Shown one piece after another: positions 21,241 through 31,579 of a stretch of DNA of 64,000 bases. Positions within the stretch are counted from its first letter, which is position 1. Each line of letters starts with the position of its first letter. Below the pieces are notes generated by a model, which was not told the origin of the DNA, did no database searches, and saw only the letters and a list, made by a program, of their open reading frames with translations. The DNA is from Macrolepiota albuminosa (Eukaryota; Basidiomycota; Agaricomycetes; Agaricales; Agaricaceae), in the NCBI GenBank assembly GCA_027475525.1, contig JAMWFC010000049.1, positions 1,179,297 through 1,243,296 of the forward strand. The letters run 5' to 3'. The position numbers and the translations under genes are program-made.

Positions 21241-21690
21241 ATGAGTCACAAACCCCAAACCTTTTTATTAACAATGTCTACTAAATATCTCCGTCGAACT
21301 TTAAGAACAGGAGGACCTGTACAAAGACTCAGCCCCACTGCAGTACGTAACACGGGACCTTTGCCGTGCTTTGGGACGCTCAACACAGAACATGTACAAA
21401 ATGCTGCAAGTGGTGACGACCCCGCGATGCCCACTGAAATTAATGTGGATGCCACTGAGCCACAGGCTGGTGAGAAAGCCCAACCCTTAAGAGGAGATGG
21501 CCCAGATGAGTCTAGTGAAACTAGCTCCCTATCAGATGACGACAAGCAGGGTGGATTATATACCATAGATAACCTAGATGATGCTGTAAATATTTCTAAC
21601 CTGAATGATAACCAACCACACGATGTCCCAAATCGCAAGATGGAAGAGACCTTCGCTAAGGCAAGGAGCCATCTGACTGAGGCAGAGTGA
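21241..21690 (+). pseudogene. Gag N-terminal fragment of an LTR retrotransposon
   Basis: Open frame of 149 residues with a disordered Ser/Asp-rich region and a final charged helix (EETFAKARSHLTEAE), the style of the N-terminus of basidiomycete gypsy Gag proteins. It ends at TGA, reads on briefly into ERVDRRMDK and then stops. No capsid, zinc knuckle or pol follows, so this is a truncated relic. Confidence 0.4.
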
Positions 21691-22329
21691 GAACGTGTCG
21701 ACAGAAGAATGGATAAGGTAACATCCGATGTTGGTAAGTAAGTATATGGCGCCCATGGTGAAACCTGAAACTTGGAACTGTGGTCGATTTTGATGTGATG
21801 TGGTATGATTTGGTTTGGGTGGGTGGATGGATGTATGAGTATGGACTTGGACTTTTTTTCTGGGTCTAGTTGTGGGATTCTTAGAGTGGATCTTATGGCT
21901 CTTAAGGAAGAAAAGGAAAGAAGAGAAAAAGAAATGGAAATTTAAGTTGGTAGCTGGGATGTATGCTTAGAATTCAATGTTGGTATGTACCTGGCACACA
22001 TGGTGAAATGAAATGTGAAACCTGCAGCTGAAATGGTGGCATCATCACGCTCCGTGTTCACTAGTTGCATTTTTGTTTTGTAGAAACATATTTTTCCTTA
22101 GAGAGGAGAGATCATTGAGCGTCTAGCCATGGTGCGGGGACCCCGGCCCATTTCGAATTTCAGCCTTGAAGAAGAGAGTGGAAATTCACATTGCCAGTTG
22201 GGAGAAAGGTTGGTACCAGGTCGATTCCTATAAATAGATTTGGGCTTGGACGCTGGACTATGCCGCTTGCAGTGGTGTAGGCTCGGGTAAAATAAAAACT
22301 GAATGAGGCACTGATTCAAATACCCACCA

Positions 22330-22655
22330 TCAACGGCGGATGAGATTGAGGAGATGCGCTATGTTCCCTACATCCAAGCCATGGAGGCCCTCCTTTACCT
22401 TGCCATGTGTATGCGCCCTGATATCGTGTACGCTGTCAGCGTCTTATGCCAGTTCAATTCCTGTCCCAGACCCAAGCACTGGCAGGTGGTCAAGCATCTC
22501 ATGCGGTATATCTGGGGTACCCTAGATTACAGAATCAGATACTCAGCCAGCTCTGCATTGTCCCCTTTTGTTGCCTACACCAACTCGGACCACGGCGGCA
22601 ATCCGGATAATGGTCAATCTACATCTCGTTCCCTACAAGTTTGGGAGGTAGCTAG
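22330..22655 (+). pseudogene. Ty1/copia Pol fragment (end of RT/RNase H connection)
   Basis: The frame contains VPYIQAMEALLYLAMCMRPD, then AVSVLCQFN, KHLMRYIWGTLDY and TNSDHGGNPDNGQSTS, a well-known block of copia Pol between RT and the RNase H core. Homology fades after about 22650. It is a short 5'- and 3'-truncated fragment without LTRs. Confidence 0.85.
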
Positions 22656-24221
22656 CATCGGAGGAACGGCGCAAGGAGGTGTGGGGGATACATGTAGATC
22701 AGTTCATGGAGGCAATGTATGGAGTTTTGAAGTTGGTCTTGGTATGGTCGGTCGTATGCAGGATTCAATTGGTTGCTAGATGCTGTGTGTGTATCATAGG
22801 GGGAAACTCGACAGTGGTACGCTGGACCTGAAGCGGTCGGGTAAGCATAGAGGTTCATACTCCAATGAACGTTCTGTAGGCTCAGCCTATGGCAGAGCAT
22901 TGCTGCACAACGACAATGCAGGATAAAAAATTGACAAACCTCCACAATCAATTTTGCTGGGACAAAAAAGGATATAAAAACAGGCGTGCCAAAACTGGGT
23001 CAAAAATAGCTTTCTCCTTGTAGGCAGGGGGCTAACATACTTTCAAAAAGGTCACCGAACGATTTCGTTCATTCTGTAAAGGAGTTCTTAGTAGGATGCT
23101 AGATGGAAGAGGGATTGGAATAGGGTACACAAAGAATTTCTCGCTTCTCTGAGAGGGAAACGAAGAGATGTATGGCAGTTGCAACTCACCGTGATAGGTT
23201 GAATCTTGATCTTTCTTCTCCCCATGCTGTGGCGTAGCGAGAAATATGAACTGTGCTGCTGTGATGTTGAAAGAGGACGAGGATGTGAAAAAACAAGGAC
23301 AAACTCAACATGTGTGACAAATCTCTGATCACTTACTGCTGGCTTTCTGTTTGCTCCTGAGAAACAGGGGCCTGTTCTTTAGCCGCTATAGTACTCTGAG
23401 TGAGTAGTGGAGAACAGCATGGTAAAAAAAACGAACATGATCGTCAAAGGTTTTGCTCAAGATAACAATATAATTGAGGGTATCTATTTACAAGCTTTTC
23501 TTGCGTGGATCTTGTTTATCACTTTGATTACCTGAACAGTGGGATATATATGCAGTCGTCTTGTCAATGTCAAAGTTGCAATTACTTGCGATACCAAAAT
23601 TCTATAAGGCTGGGTTCGGATGGACTTGTGAGAATATATAGACAGAACAATCCGGCAAGTTTGGCGGGAGGAACGGTCTTTCAGTTCCGAACGCAGAAAC
23701 AGCTCAAGGTAGGAGCGGCGGAGGGCGGGAGGGCCCTTACGGCAGCTCTAGGTGTTGGACTGTTTAGCATAAAAGATTATTTTAAATGATATATTCAGTA
23801 TTTAATCTAGGTTTTTTTTTTTTTTTGGGAGGGTGGGAGGGTTAAAGCGAATATAGAGCTGGACAGAAAGTGAATCTGGACAGATGAAAGTGAGACAAGT
23901 GAGTTGTTTCACCCGTATGTGACTACCACACGATATGGCCCAAAAAGGAATAAAGGTGATAAAGTCCTTATTTTGTCACCCGCCTTATCTCACGCTGAGC
24001 TAGCCGGCAGGGCACGTAGCTCAGCTTCCATGAAATTGGCTCATGATATCACCAAGCAGTCTATCTAATCTAATCACATCTCCTCATAAAAAGGTTCGAG
24101 GGGCAAAGCAACAACTTCAAAATGTACAAAAGAAATAGAGAAAACAAAGATGAGATTTAAGTTTTTGCATAGTCAGTAGGTAGGTAGGTAGGATGCGGGG
24201 GCATGCCGAATTATTAGTAGG
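22656..24221. other. Intergenic, no gene recognised
   Basis: Only short open frames without familiar motifs are seen. A run of 14 T lies near 23813-23826. GC content varies but nothing coding can be supported. Confidence 0.6.
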
Positions 24222-24389
24222 CCAAGAATGACGACTCGTAGAATAAACGAGTCCGATATACATATATGTACAAAACCAGAAATAAAAAGACCAAAAAAGA
24301 CACAACCAAGAATGACGACTCGCAGAATAAACGAGTCCGGTATACATAGATCCACAAAACCGAAATAAAAAGACAAAAAAACACACAAG
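24222..24389 (+). repeat. 84-bp tandem duplication with hairpin, downstream of zinc-finger gene
   Basis: Two adjacent ~84-bp units (24222-24305, 24306-24389) each begin CCAAGAATGACGACTCG and include GACTCG...CGAGTC, which can pair as a hairpin. The pair lies immediately 3' of the minus-strand reading frame ending at 24395, so it would fall in its 3' UTR or terminator region. Confidence 0.85.
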
Positions 24390-24394
24390 AGGGT

Positions 24395-25839
24395 CTAGGT
24401 GTTATAGCCCTGGCCATACTCATAGGTTGATGGATATCCAGTATGGTGTGGCTGGTGATGATGCGAGTAAGCAGCGGCAGCACCCTGCTGGGCCTGCAGA
24501 GCATGGTACGCCTGTGCCTGCTGATGTGCAAGATGACCATGGCCATGGGCATGAGTGCCGACATGTCCAGGGCTCCTTCCACTGGCACTCGAGGGAGTAG
24601 TATGCCTCTGTGGGCCGCTGATGGATATGGCACCGAGTGCAAGTGGGGTGTTGTTGCTGGAACACTCGCCATTGATGATGAAGGTGTTGTCAACAAACTC
24701 GGTGGCTTCATTGCAGAGCTCCATGATGCTGAGACGACGAGACCTGGGCCTGGACTTGGAGCCATAGTTGTAGTTGGGCTGTGCGGGGTGGTTTGGGGGC
24801 TGCTGGGGGGTGCTGTAGTCAGCGAGCTGGAAAGCATGCTTGTCAGGGTTGGAGGGCAGTGAGTTGGATGACGAGTTGCTGGGGGGCAGCTCGGAAGGGA
24901 GTTGCTCAGAGGGCTTTGTGGAATAAAACACAGCAGAGGACGAGGGCAGGCAAGGAGCAGTGGCTGTGTGGAGAAAGGTGGGCTGCTGCTGGAAGATGGA
25001 GGACAGCGGGGAAAGACGCTCAGAAGTGGAAGAACAGGAACCAGGGGTGGCAAAAAACAACTTGTGGTTGTCCATGTCATTCTGCCAGGTGGAGTGGAGC
25101 TCGTACGGGACATGGGCTGGGGCGGGGAGTGATGGGGCTGGGGTGGGCAAGTGGTGAGTGTGTGCAGAGAGTTTGATGGCAGCGGCCATGGTTGCCTGGT
25201 GATTAATGAGATTGCTCATCCAGCGCTTATTAGAGTGTATTTGCAACGCCTATTTTACTGGAACTGGAAGTCAGTGGAACTGGAATTAGGCACAAATGAT
25301 GGACAAATTGATTGACAACTTAACTGACATTAATCTCTTTCAAGCTACGTGACATTGTCACATTCCTCTGCTTTTTGGCTCACTTTGATTCTCACCATCG
25401 TCGTCGTGGTTGGGTCCAGTGTCACAGTCATTATTGGCACACCCACAGCAATCACGCCAAGAACTTTCACTTGGTTGCTATTCGCTTAAACTGCCAATTG
25501 TGAAAAGGCGGGTTGCAAATACACTCTATTCTGGTTGTGCTTGTCAGGGTGGATTTTTAGCATGTGTGTACAATAGATTGTCGAGGTGGGAGAACCGCCT
25601 GAAGCAATGGCAGGTAAAGGGACGCTCACCCGTGTGTATGCTGTTGTTTGTCAGCAGGGCATAGGTGGGGCAGCAGCGACATACTGGATGTGGCAGATGA
25701 GGTGCTCAATGCGGGAAAAGACCATGTGGCAGTCACCATAGCCACAACACTGAAAAGTCTTTGGACGGTGGTGCTTTGGGGCCTGCGCCTGGTCAGTCAC
25801 GGCCGTTGAGGTGCCTGTGCCAGGTTCAGGCAATCTGCA
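24395..25839 (-). pseudogene. C2H2 zinc-finger transcription factor, interrupted
   Basis: On the minus strand the coding text starts at an acceptor near 25839. The first finger reads KTFQCCGYGDCHMVFSR then EHLICH. A 44-nt intron at 25684-25641 (GTATGT donor, CTGAC branch, ACAG acceptor) joins it to [11 protein letters not shown] and [12 protein letters not shown]. This is the two-finger block of a fungal regulator. One extra A in a run just after this causes a frameshift. A 294-bp inverted-repeat element (25233-25526) then splits the gene; beyond it the frame resumes (NKRWMSNLINHQATMAAAIK) and runs to 24395 through Ser/Pro- and His/Gln-rich sequence with RRLSIMELCNEATEF. Several Arg residues common in this finger block are His, Cys or Ile here, which fits decay. 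The 5' exon is unclear. Confidence 0.75.
25233..25526. mobile_element. MITE-like element with TA target duplication
   Basis: A 294-bp insertion has terminal inverted repeats GAGTGTATTTGCAAC (15 bp, perfect) and a TA on each side (25231-25232, 25527-25528), as in Tc1/mariner-type non-autonomous elements. Removing the element and one TA rejoins the zinc-finger reading text (DKHNQN to NKRWM), which confirms the boundaries. It has no coding capacity. Confidence 0.85.
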
Positions 25840-25866
25840 TGCCTGCAAAAAAAAAAAAAAAAACAC

Positions 25867-27529
25867 AAAAACAAAACACGTGCCTGATCAACACAAGGCA
25901 TAGCGGAGTCTCAACTACATATCTTCCTTCCCGTGGCAGTGTCGCAGCCCCTGCCGATCATTTCTAGTTTAATATGTAATTCCACTGCTAACATCACTCA
26001 CTTCCGACTCTATTTAAGCTCAATCTTGTCTTCTCGCTCTTATTACGTCTACTTGGCTGCTTATCATCAGGTCAGCTCCGCTGCCAATTTCTCCAGGTCC
26101 TGTCATCATCATGTTTCATTATCCTACCTTCCTGATGCACTACCAGATGGTCTCAGAGGCTGACTTATTGTTTGTCTTCTTTTCCCATCAATTATCATCA
26201 TCTTATTTAAAACTTTCCATGTTGTAATCCCGTCTACTTACAATTACCATGACCAGTATAGTAATGACGTCATAGATGATGTCAGAGCTTGTGTAGAGCA
26301 GATATAAACCATAGACAGCCAGACTACTGACACATCCTTTCTTTCTTCCTACTATGCTCATTACAGTCTCTCGCTTTTCTGATCTCACTGTTTCAGCTAT
26401 AGTACTTATCGCTATGAGAAATAGAATGTGGTCCTGTTCTGTTATGCATGGTCAGACACGGTACGGATTACACATATGCTTGTGTGTGACTTCAAGCTAT
26501 CATTTCACCAAATACATAGATAATAAATTCATTTCTTATTCCAATGAGAGCTTAATAGATCATGGAGGACTCCTGGACCTTGCATTTCAGACAACACTGA
26601 CCACTGACTATCTCAAACATAGAGCTGCAATGGTGCCTGTGGAACATGCGACCTGTAAGTAATCTTTTCTGCAGTAGTTATTTAAAGGCTTTAAAAGGCT
26701 TTACAGAAGTAGCAGACCTTAAAGCATTCATTAGTACCCAGCAAAGAAGATGGAGTTCCTTTTGTTGGCTCTTCTACTGGTTTATTATTCCATGCAAAAT
26801 CTCTATATAATGCAACAACACCTGGAAAATAATCTGATTAGTCAGTTTTAACTAAGGCTGACAAAGATTTGCCTTTTTTGTTTGTTTTTTGGTTTGTTTT
26901 TCAGTAGATAAGAAAAAAAAAGGTGTATATTAAATAAAAATTCAATGTTTCAATGTATGCTATCTCTTGAACACATGTGGAAGGTGTTCAGAGTCTATGG
27001 ATGTGGCCAAGGCCCAAACATGATTTAGTTTTCATATCTCACATGTTCTTAAATTGAACAGCACCAATTTTTCCATAGTTTTAATATTGTAGTGAGTAAA
27101 CTACACTACAAAGTAAGTGTTGATTGATTGATTGATATACAAATATCAATAATCATTCTTCTAGCACAACTTCAAAATTTGATTACAAAGTAAGTATTGA
27201 TTGATTGATTGATTGATTGATAGATATTAATAAACAATTGATCTAGCTACAACTTCAAAATTTGATTACAAAGTAAGTATTGACTGATTGATTTTTTTTT
27301 TTGGTGGTTCTATGGGTAACTAGACATATCTACATGTTGTTAGCTTCTAGTCACCAGAAAAGATTTTGTGTTATCTTGAGTCTTTTATTCTGGGTTGTCA
27401 GCCCACCTGAAGGAAATGCAAGTTATACACTGTGTGTGAGGCTCGGGCTTGCTTTTAGATTACTTGTTTTGCTCTGGTGGGCGGTCGGTCCCCATATTCA
27501 CTAAAATCCTCCTCACTGACTTTTATGCT
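25867..27529. other. Intergenic, repeats only
   Basis: No gene is supported. An A-run (about 25845-25862) is the pyrimidine tract of the zinc-finger acceptor on the other strand. The open frame at 26354-26662 has no recognisable domain. Around 27107-27290 lies an 77-83-bp tandem repeat. Confidence 0.55.
27107..27295 (+). repeat. 77-83-bp tandem repeat with GATT microsatellite
   Basis: TACAAAGTAAGTRTTGATTG recurs at 27107, 27184 and 27267, each followed by a GATT run, an AATATYAATAA stretch and ACAACTTCAAAATTTGAT. Two full units and part of a third are present. Confidence 0.85.
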
Positions 27530-28484
27530 TTATGTGTTTGTGTGTGTTCTTAAATTAGCATGTACCAAGTTTCAGCCACTAGCTCTCAGACAATTGCTCT
27601 CTTGCCATACTTTTCTTTATTTAAAGCTAGGCAGTCTAGTTTTATTTTTCTCTTTATTGCAGTTAGCCACTTTCTTTCCATTTTTTTTGCATTCAGTGCT
27701 TTCTCAGGGTCTGACTCCTTTTGGATATGCCAGTTACACCTAATCTTTCATATTAGTTAGGCTGATTCTGACATAATAATTCAGTACATCCTGGCTCCTG
27801 CTTCTGTTGTTTTGCCATTTGTGTGCTTGGGTCTTGCCAAGCCACATCCCAGTATAAGCTCCAGACTTGGGTCTATCTATTGGATGTTCCTGCGCTCACA
27901 GAGTTTCCTCGCAAGTCTCCAGATTGTATCCTGGCCAGTTGCTTCACACTCCATGAAAATGTGGTTCATGTCTTCTGTAGTATTGTATATGTGGCACTTA
28001 TTGTATATTTCGTAGTGTGGTATCTTTTTCCAGTATTCTCCAATTTTAAACGTATTGTGCATTGCCTTTCACAAGAAGGCTCTGGTTTCTTTGGTTAGGT
28101 CTTTGTGCTTAAGAGACCTCCATAGGTTCTTATTCATTGGTGGGTCTCTATTTATTTCTTTAATTGCCCACTTAGCTATGTCCAGGTTTACAAGGGTGCC
28201 TCTCCTTACTATGGGGGGTTTCTTCTCTATTATGCCACTATAGAGCAGGGCCTATGAGGCGGTAGCCAGTCATATTTCAGAGGTGTAGTGTTTCTTTGCT
28301 GGGGCCATATTCATGCTATGTGTCTCAGGTGTTTGAGCACCAATCTTGGCTAGCTTGTCAGCATGTTCATTGCTCTTTATGCTGCTGTGACCCTTCACTT
28401 TAGTCAGGATGGTTTGCCCCTCTCTATTTCTCAGGTGTGAGGCCATGGCTTTGAGTATTTCTCTATTTTCTACCCCTATCCACA
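27530..28484 (-). pseudogene. LINE (non-LTR) retrotransposon, RNase H and C-terminal region
   Basis: Read on the minus strand from 28484: an RNase H C-terminal half (WIGVENREILKA, KVKGHSSIKSNEHADKLA), a region preceding a zinc-binding tail (TFKIGEYWKKIP, CHIYN, DMNHIFMECE), then ILGCGLA and KEKYGKRA, the usual tail of a large basidiomycete LINE. Stops and frame changes are many. The N-terminal RT part of the same element lies at 31580-33000; the gap between them is a gypsy-2 insertion. Confidence 0.8.
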
Positions 28485-29637
28485 GTCCCTTAAAACTGCT
28501 AACTACTATGAGCATTGTAGTGGCCACAAAGGAGAAAGCAGGTAATTACTGCCTGCTGGGGCACCCTCACAAGGTCAGCATGTGGGAACCTTCCTGGCTA
28601 AGAAGGCCGACTTGGATTGTGACCACAACACACAGTTTGTAGTGCACAGAACTCCTGCAGCAAATCAAGGGCAAAGCTGCCCATGACTAGAGCGGGTGCC
28701 AGACAGAGAACATTTTAAGCCAAGGCCAGAAGTCAAGCTGGCCAACCCACCTGGTTAGATGAGGATCTGCTTTGCATGCAGCCAGCCAGGCCACTATGCT
28801 ACCGATTGCTTTGTGAGGACAGGAGCTTCAAGAAAGGGGTATACACTCCAAGCCCACCTGCATGCTGCACACACTGCAGCTGTGAGTGAGAGTGACAGAG
28901 ATATTCCTGCAGAATCTGAGGTTAAGCACTCCATGGATGACCAAGAGCCCCCAGAGGAGGCATTGGCTGCCGAGCCCAAGAGTATGGTTGTGAAGGGGGA
29001 GAAGTACATTACAGTAGACATATACAACAATGCCTAAGACAACGAGTACTACAGACATGACAGCGACTCTGAGTGCTTAGCAGCAATGACAGATTGGCCA
29101 TCTTCAAATGATCATGACAAGAATAACATTGTGTAGATGAAAAAGGTGACTCTTTGTCAAACAGAGGGCACTTTGCAGAGCCCTACATTGAAGCAGGCAG
29201 ACAAGGAGTGTCTGGTCTCATATGTGAATATGAATGGCTACAAAGCATGGACCTTATGGGGCTCTGAGAGTACTACTTCAGGTATCACGTCCCAGTTCAC
29301 CCATGTCTATGGAATCTCTGTATAGGAATTAGACATGCCATTGGCATTGCAGCTGGGCACTATAGGGAGCTGCACTATGATGCAATATGGAATGAACATA
29401 ACTGACCAGACACCAGGCTCACATAGCTGGGAATATATAGATGTCATGAACTTTGATCACTATGACATAGTACTGAGAACACCATTTATGCAGCATAACA
29501 AAGTCATGCTAGACTTTGACCATTGTCAGGTGCTAGTGAATGAGAAAGTGATCCCAGCAGAACAAGCTACAGCAGACGACACTGATAATTGCCTGCGACA
29601 TCACCATACTACAGAAAAGTGCAAGGATTCTCCCTGA
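28485..29637 (+). pseudogene. Gypsy-2 copy (in LINE), Gag C-terminus and protease
   Basis: Starts within the Gag helix region (KTANHYEH-like) and covers the zinc knuckle (CFACSQPGHYATDC, about 28768), an acidic linker, and protease with the active-site region LWGSEST in place of LWDSGST. Stops at 29035 and 29323 break the frame. Compared with copy B (40215-41212) most CpG sites have become TpG or CpA. The frame ends in TGA at 29635-29637, at the position matching the gypsy-1 Gag-PR/Pol junction. Confidence 0.88.
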
Positions 29638-30045
29638 CTTGGTCAGCACAAAGCACTGGTAGTGGAGGATGTGGTGGAGGAAGTACAGGCTATGCCTGGA
29701 CTGAGCTCAGACCACCAATGATGGAGGGAACTCCACAAGCTGTTAGGAGCTAGACTTCTCATGTTGACTTCATTCCATCCTCAGATAGATAGGCAGACTA
29801 AGCAGGCCAACCACAGTATAGGCCAGATTCTGAGGACAGTTGTTTGTCCTGATCAACGAGACTGGGTAGACTGGTGTCCACTCACTGAGTTTGCGATTAA
29901 CCTGAGTATCTTGGATACAACAGAGTATGTGCCCTTTCAGCTCAATGAAGGGTACTTGCCCTCCATGCTGCATAAAATTCATGCAGAGGGCCTTCAAGGC
30001 CAACAAGGAGGGCAATGCCCCACATATGCTCCACAACAGTAAGGT
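29638..30045 (+). pseudogene. Gypsy-2 copy, Pol remnant: linker joined to integrase C-terminal half
   Basis: After TGA-CTTG the same frame continues for about 27 codons (ALVVEDVVEEVQ). It then joins integrase text from the second half of the core (RELHKLLGARLL, FHPQIDRQTKQANHS, DWVDWCPLTEFAIN, PFQLNEGYLPS). RT, RNase H and the first half of integrase are deleted. Confidence 0.85.
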
Positions 30046-30419
30046 ATACTGAGTTGCACTTTATGGGTTCTCCTGGCTCTATTTACTAGTGAACAACCAG
30101 TTTATGCCAATTTGTCAGCATCAGTTGGGCTATCTCTTTCTCAACAAATTCAAATAGGTGACTATAAATTGTCACCCTACAGCCCAAGACAGAGTAATGT
30201 CTCAACTACTCGACAAGGTCCCATACAAGACCATTGTGGTATCTTTTGCAAGTTTGAAGGAGCAAAAGAAAGTCTTGTAGATGATTGCCTCTTCACAGAT
30301 TTACTGCTGCAAGGAAAGTGAGAGGCTGGCCTTTGTTGGCCTGACTCCTCCTGATCTAAAGCAACTCTTTGCTTTGGACTACCTGGGCTCATATGCCCTT
30401 CTCTATAGGCGTCCTGAGA

Positions 30420-31326
30420 TGTCCAATGTGTAGATCAGTCTGGCCATAGACCGTGCCATGCACATTGGCACAGCCTCTTTGAGTTTGCACTTGTATGCAC
30501 TGTCAGCGCCAGCCATCTGTTCAAGACCATGGTGCACAAGCACTTGGCTTATATATTTGCATGGCCAGGCCTCTATAAAGAGGCCATCACCAAATATGAG
30601 GCAGCTATGGGGCAATTCTTTGTGCCCCTCCACACCAAGGACCCAACTTTTAAGGCTCGGGCTGTGGACATTCTGGAAGCATCAGCTTCTGTCTTCACCA
30701 CTTTAGACACGTTACATGTCCTTTTTCACAACCAAATCCTGGTCAGCTAGGTTGACCATGCTTACACCTATGGGGTCACCTACTTGGCCCACATCTTTTT
30801 TGGCAACGACTGGCTCTACAACAAGGTGGCCGCTATTGACGACAAGAGGCTACAACACCTCGATCATTATAGGACACCTCAGTCCCTTGCTCAGTGAGAT
30901 GAGTGACATGAGGCCACCATTGGCAATCACCAACACCTGATGCTCCAGCAGCAGGAGAGTTGTCGTGCGTTCAACAATGCATTCACCAAGAGGATGTATC
31001 TCCTAATTGGGCAGGACATTCATGCCTGAGAGATCTGGATGTGCCAATACTCATCTGACAATGGGGATCTTTCTGATCTCCAACTACCTACTTCAGGGCC
31101 AACCTTTGACCCCACCATTACGCTGTCTCCACTACAGGACTATGACAATTCCCTGCTTCAGGCAGGGCCATCAGGCACTTCTCACAAGCCCACACCTGAG
31201 GATAAACTTCTCGACTATGATATAGACAACGTGACTGCTGATCCATTTTGGGAGCCTGGAGACTCTCCAATTGCTCCTGTTTCTGACTTACCAACAGCAT
31301 ACCATTGTGGTGCTTTGAGACCATAG
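30420..31326 (+). pseudogene. Extra ORF downstream of gypsy-2 integrase (unknown protein)
   Basis: One frame runs about 300 codons with only three internal stops: TAG at 30748 and two TGA near 30898-30906 and 31027, each explained by one C-to-T change. The text is polar with aromatic clusters (HLAYIFAWPGLYKEA, FFGNDWLYNKVAAID) and an acidic Pro-rich C-terminus ending near the LTR. There are no membrane spans, zinc motifs or chromodomain. It lies between integrase and the 3' LTR, where an accessory ORF would sit. I do not recognise the family. Confidence 0.5.
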
Positions 31327-31341
31327 TTCAGTCTGATTGAA

Positions 31342-31579
31342 GGGTGTGTAGCATAGTCCGCTATGTGGCGTTGGCCATATAGCTTTTACTTAGTATAGTC
31401 TTAGAATATTATACTATATTTATTATAATATAATATTAGTTATATAATTATAAATACATAGATACCTGCTGCTTACTAAGCAGCTTATTTTTGTTCATAC
31501 TATATAGTCAATAGACCAGACTGGTCTGATTCTGTGTAGTGTGAACCTTAAGCTCTCACACAACTGTAACTTTGTTATA
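31342..31579 (+). repeat. Gypsy-2 LTR (3' LTR of the copy inside the LINE)
   Basis: About 238 bp beginning TGTAGCATAGTCC (with palindrome CATAGTCCGCTATG) and ending GTAACTTTGTTATA. The last ~120 bp match 37800-37928, where the end reads GTTACA. LINE coding text resumes immediately after it, which fixes the right-hand boundary. Confidence 0.8.

Noticed and set aside
24443..25176. Plus-strand open frames opposite the zinc-finger gene
   Set aside because: They are GC-rich shadows; the minus strand has the recognisable finger block, splice sites and C-terminal region.
26354..26662. 102-codon frame as a small gene
   Set aside because: Composition is like random sequence and no motif, intron signal or neighbour supports it.
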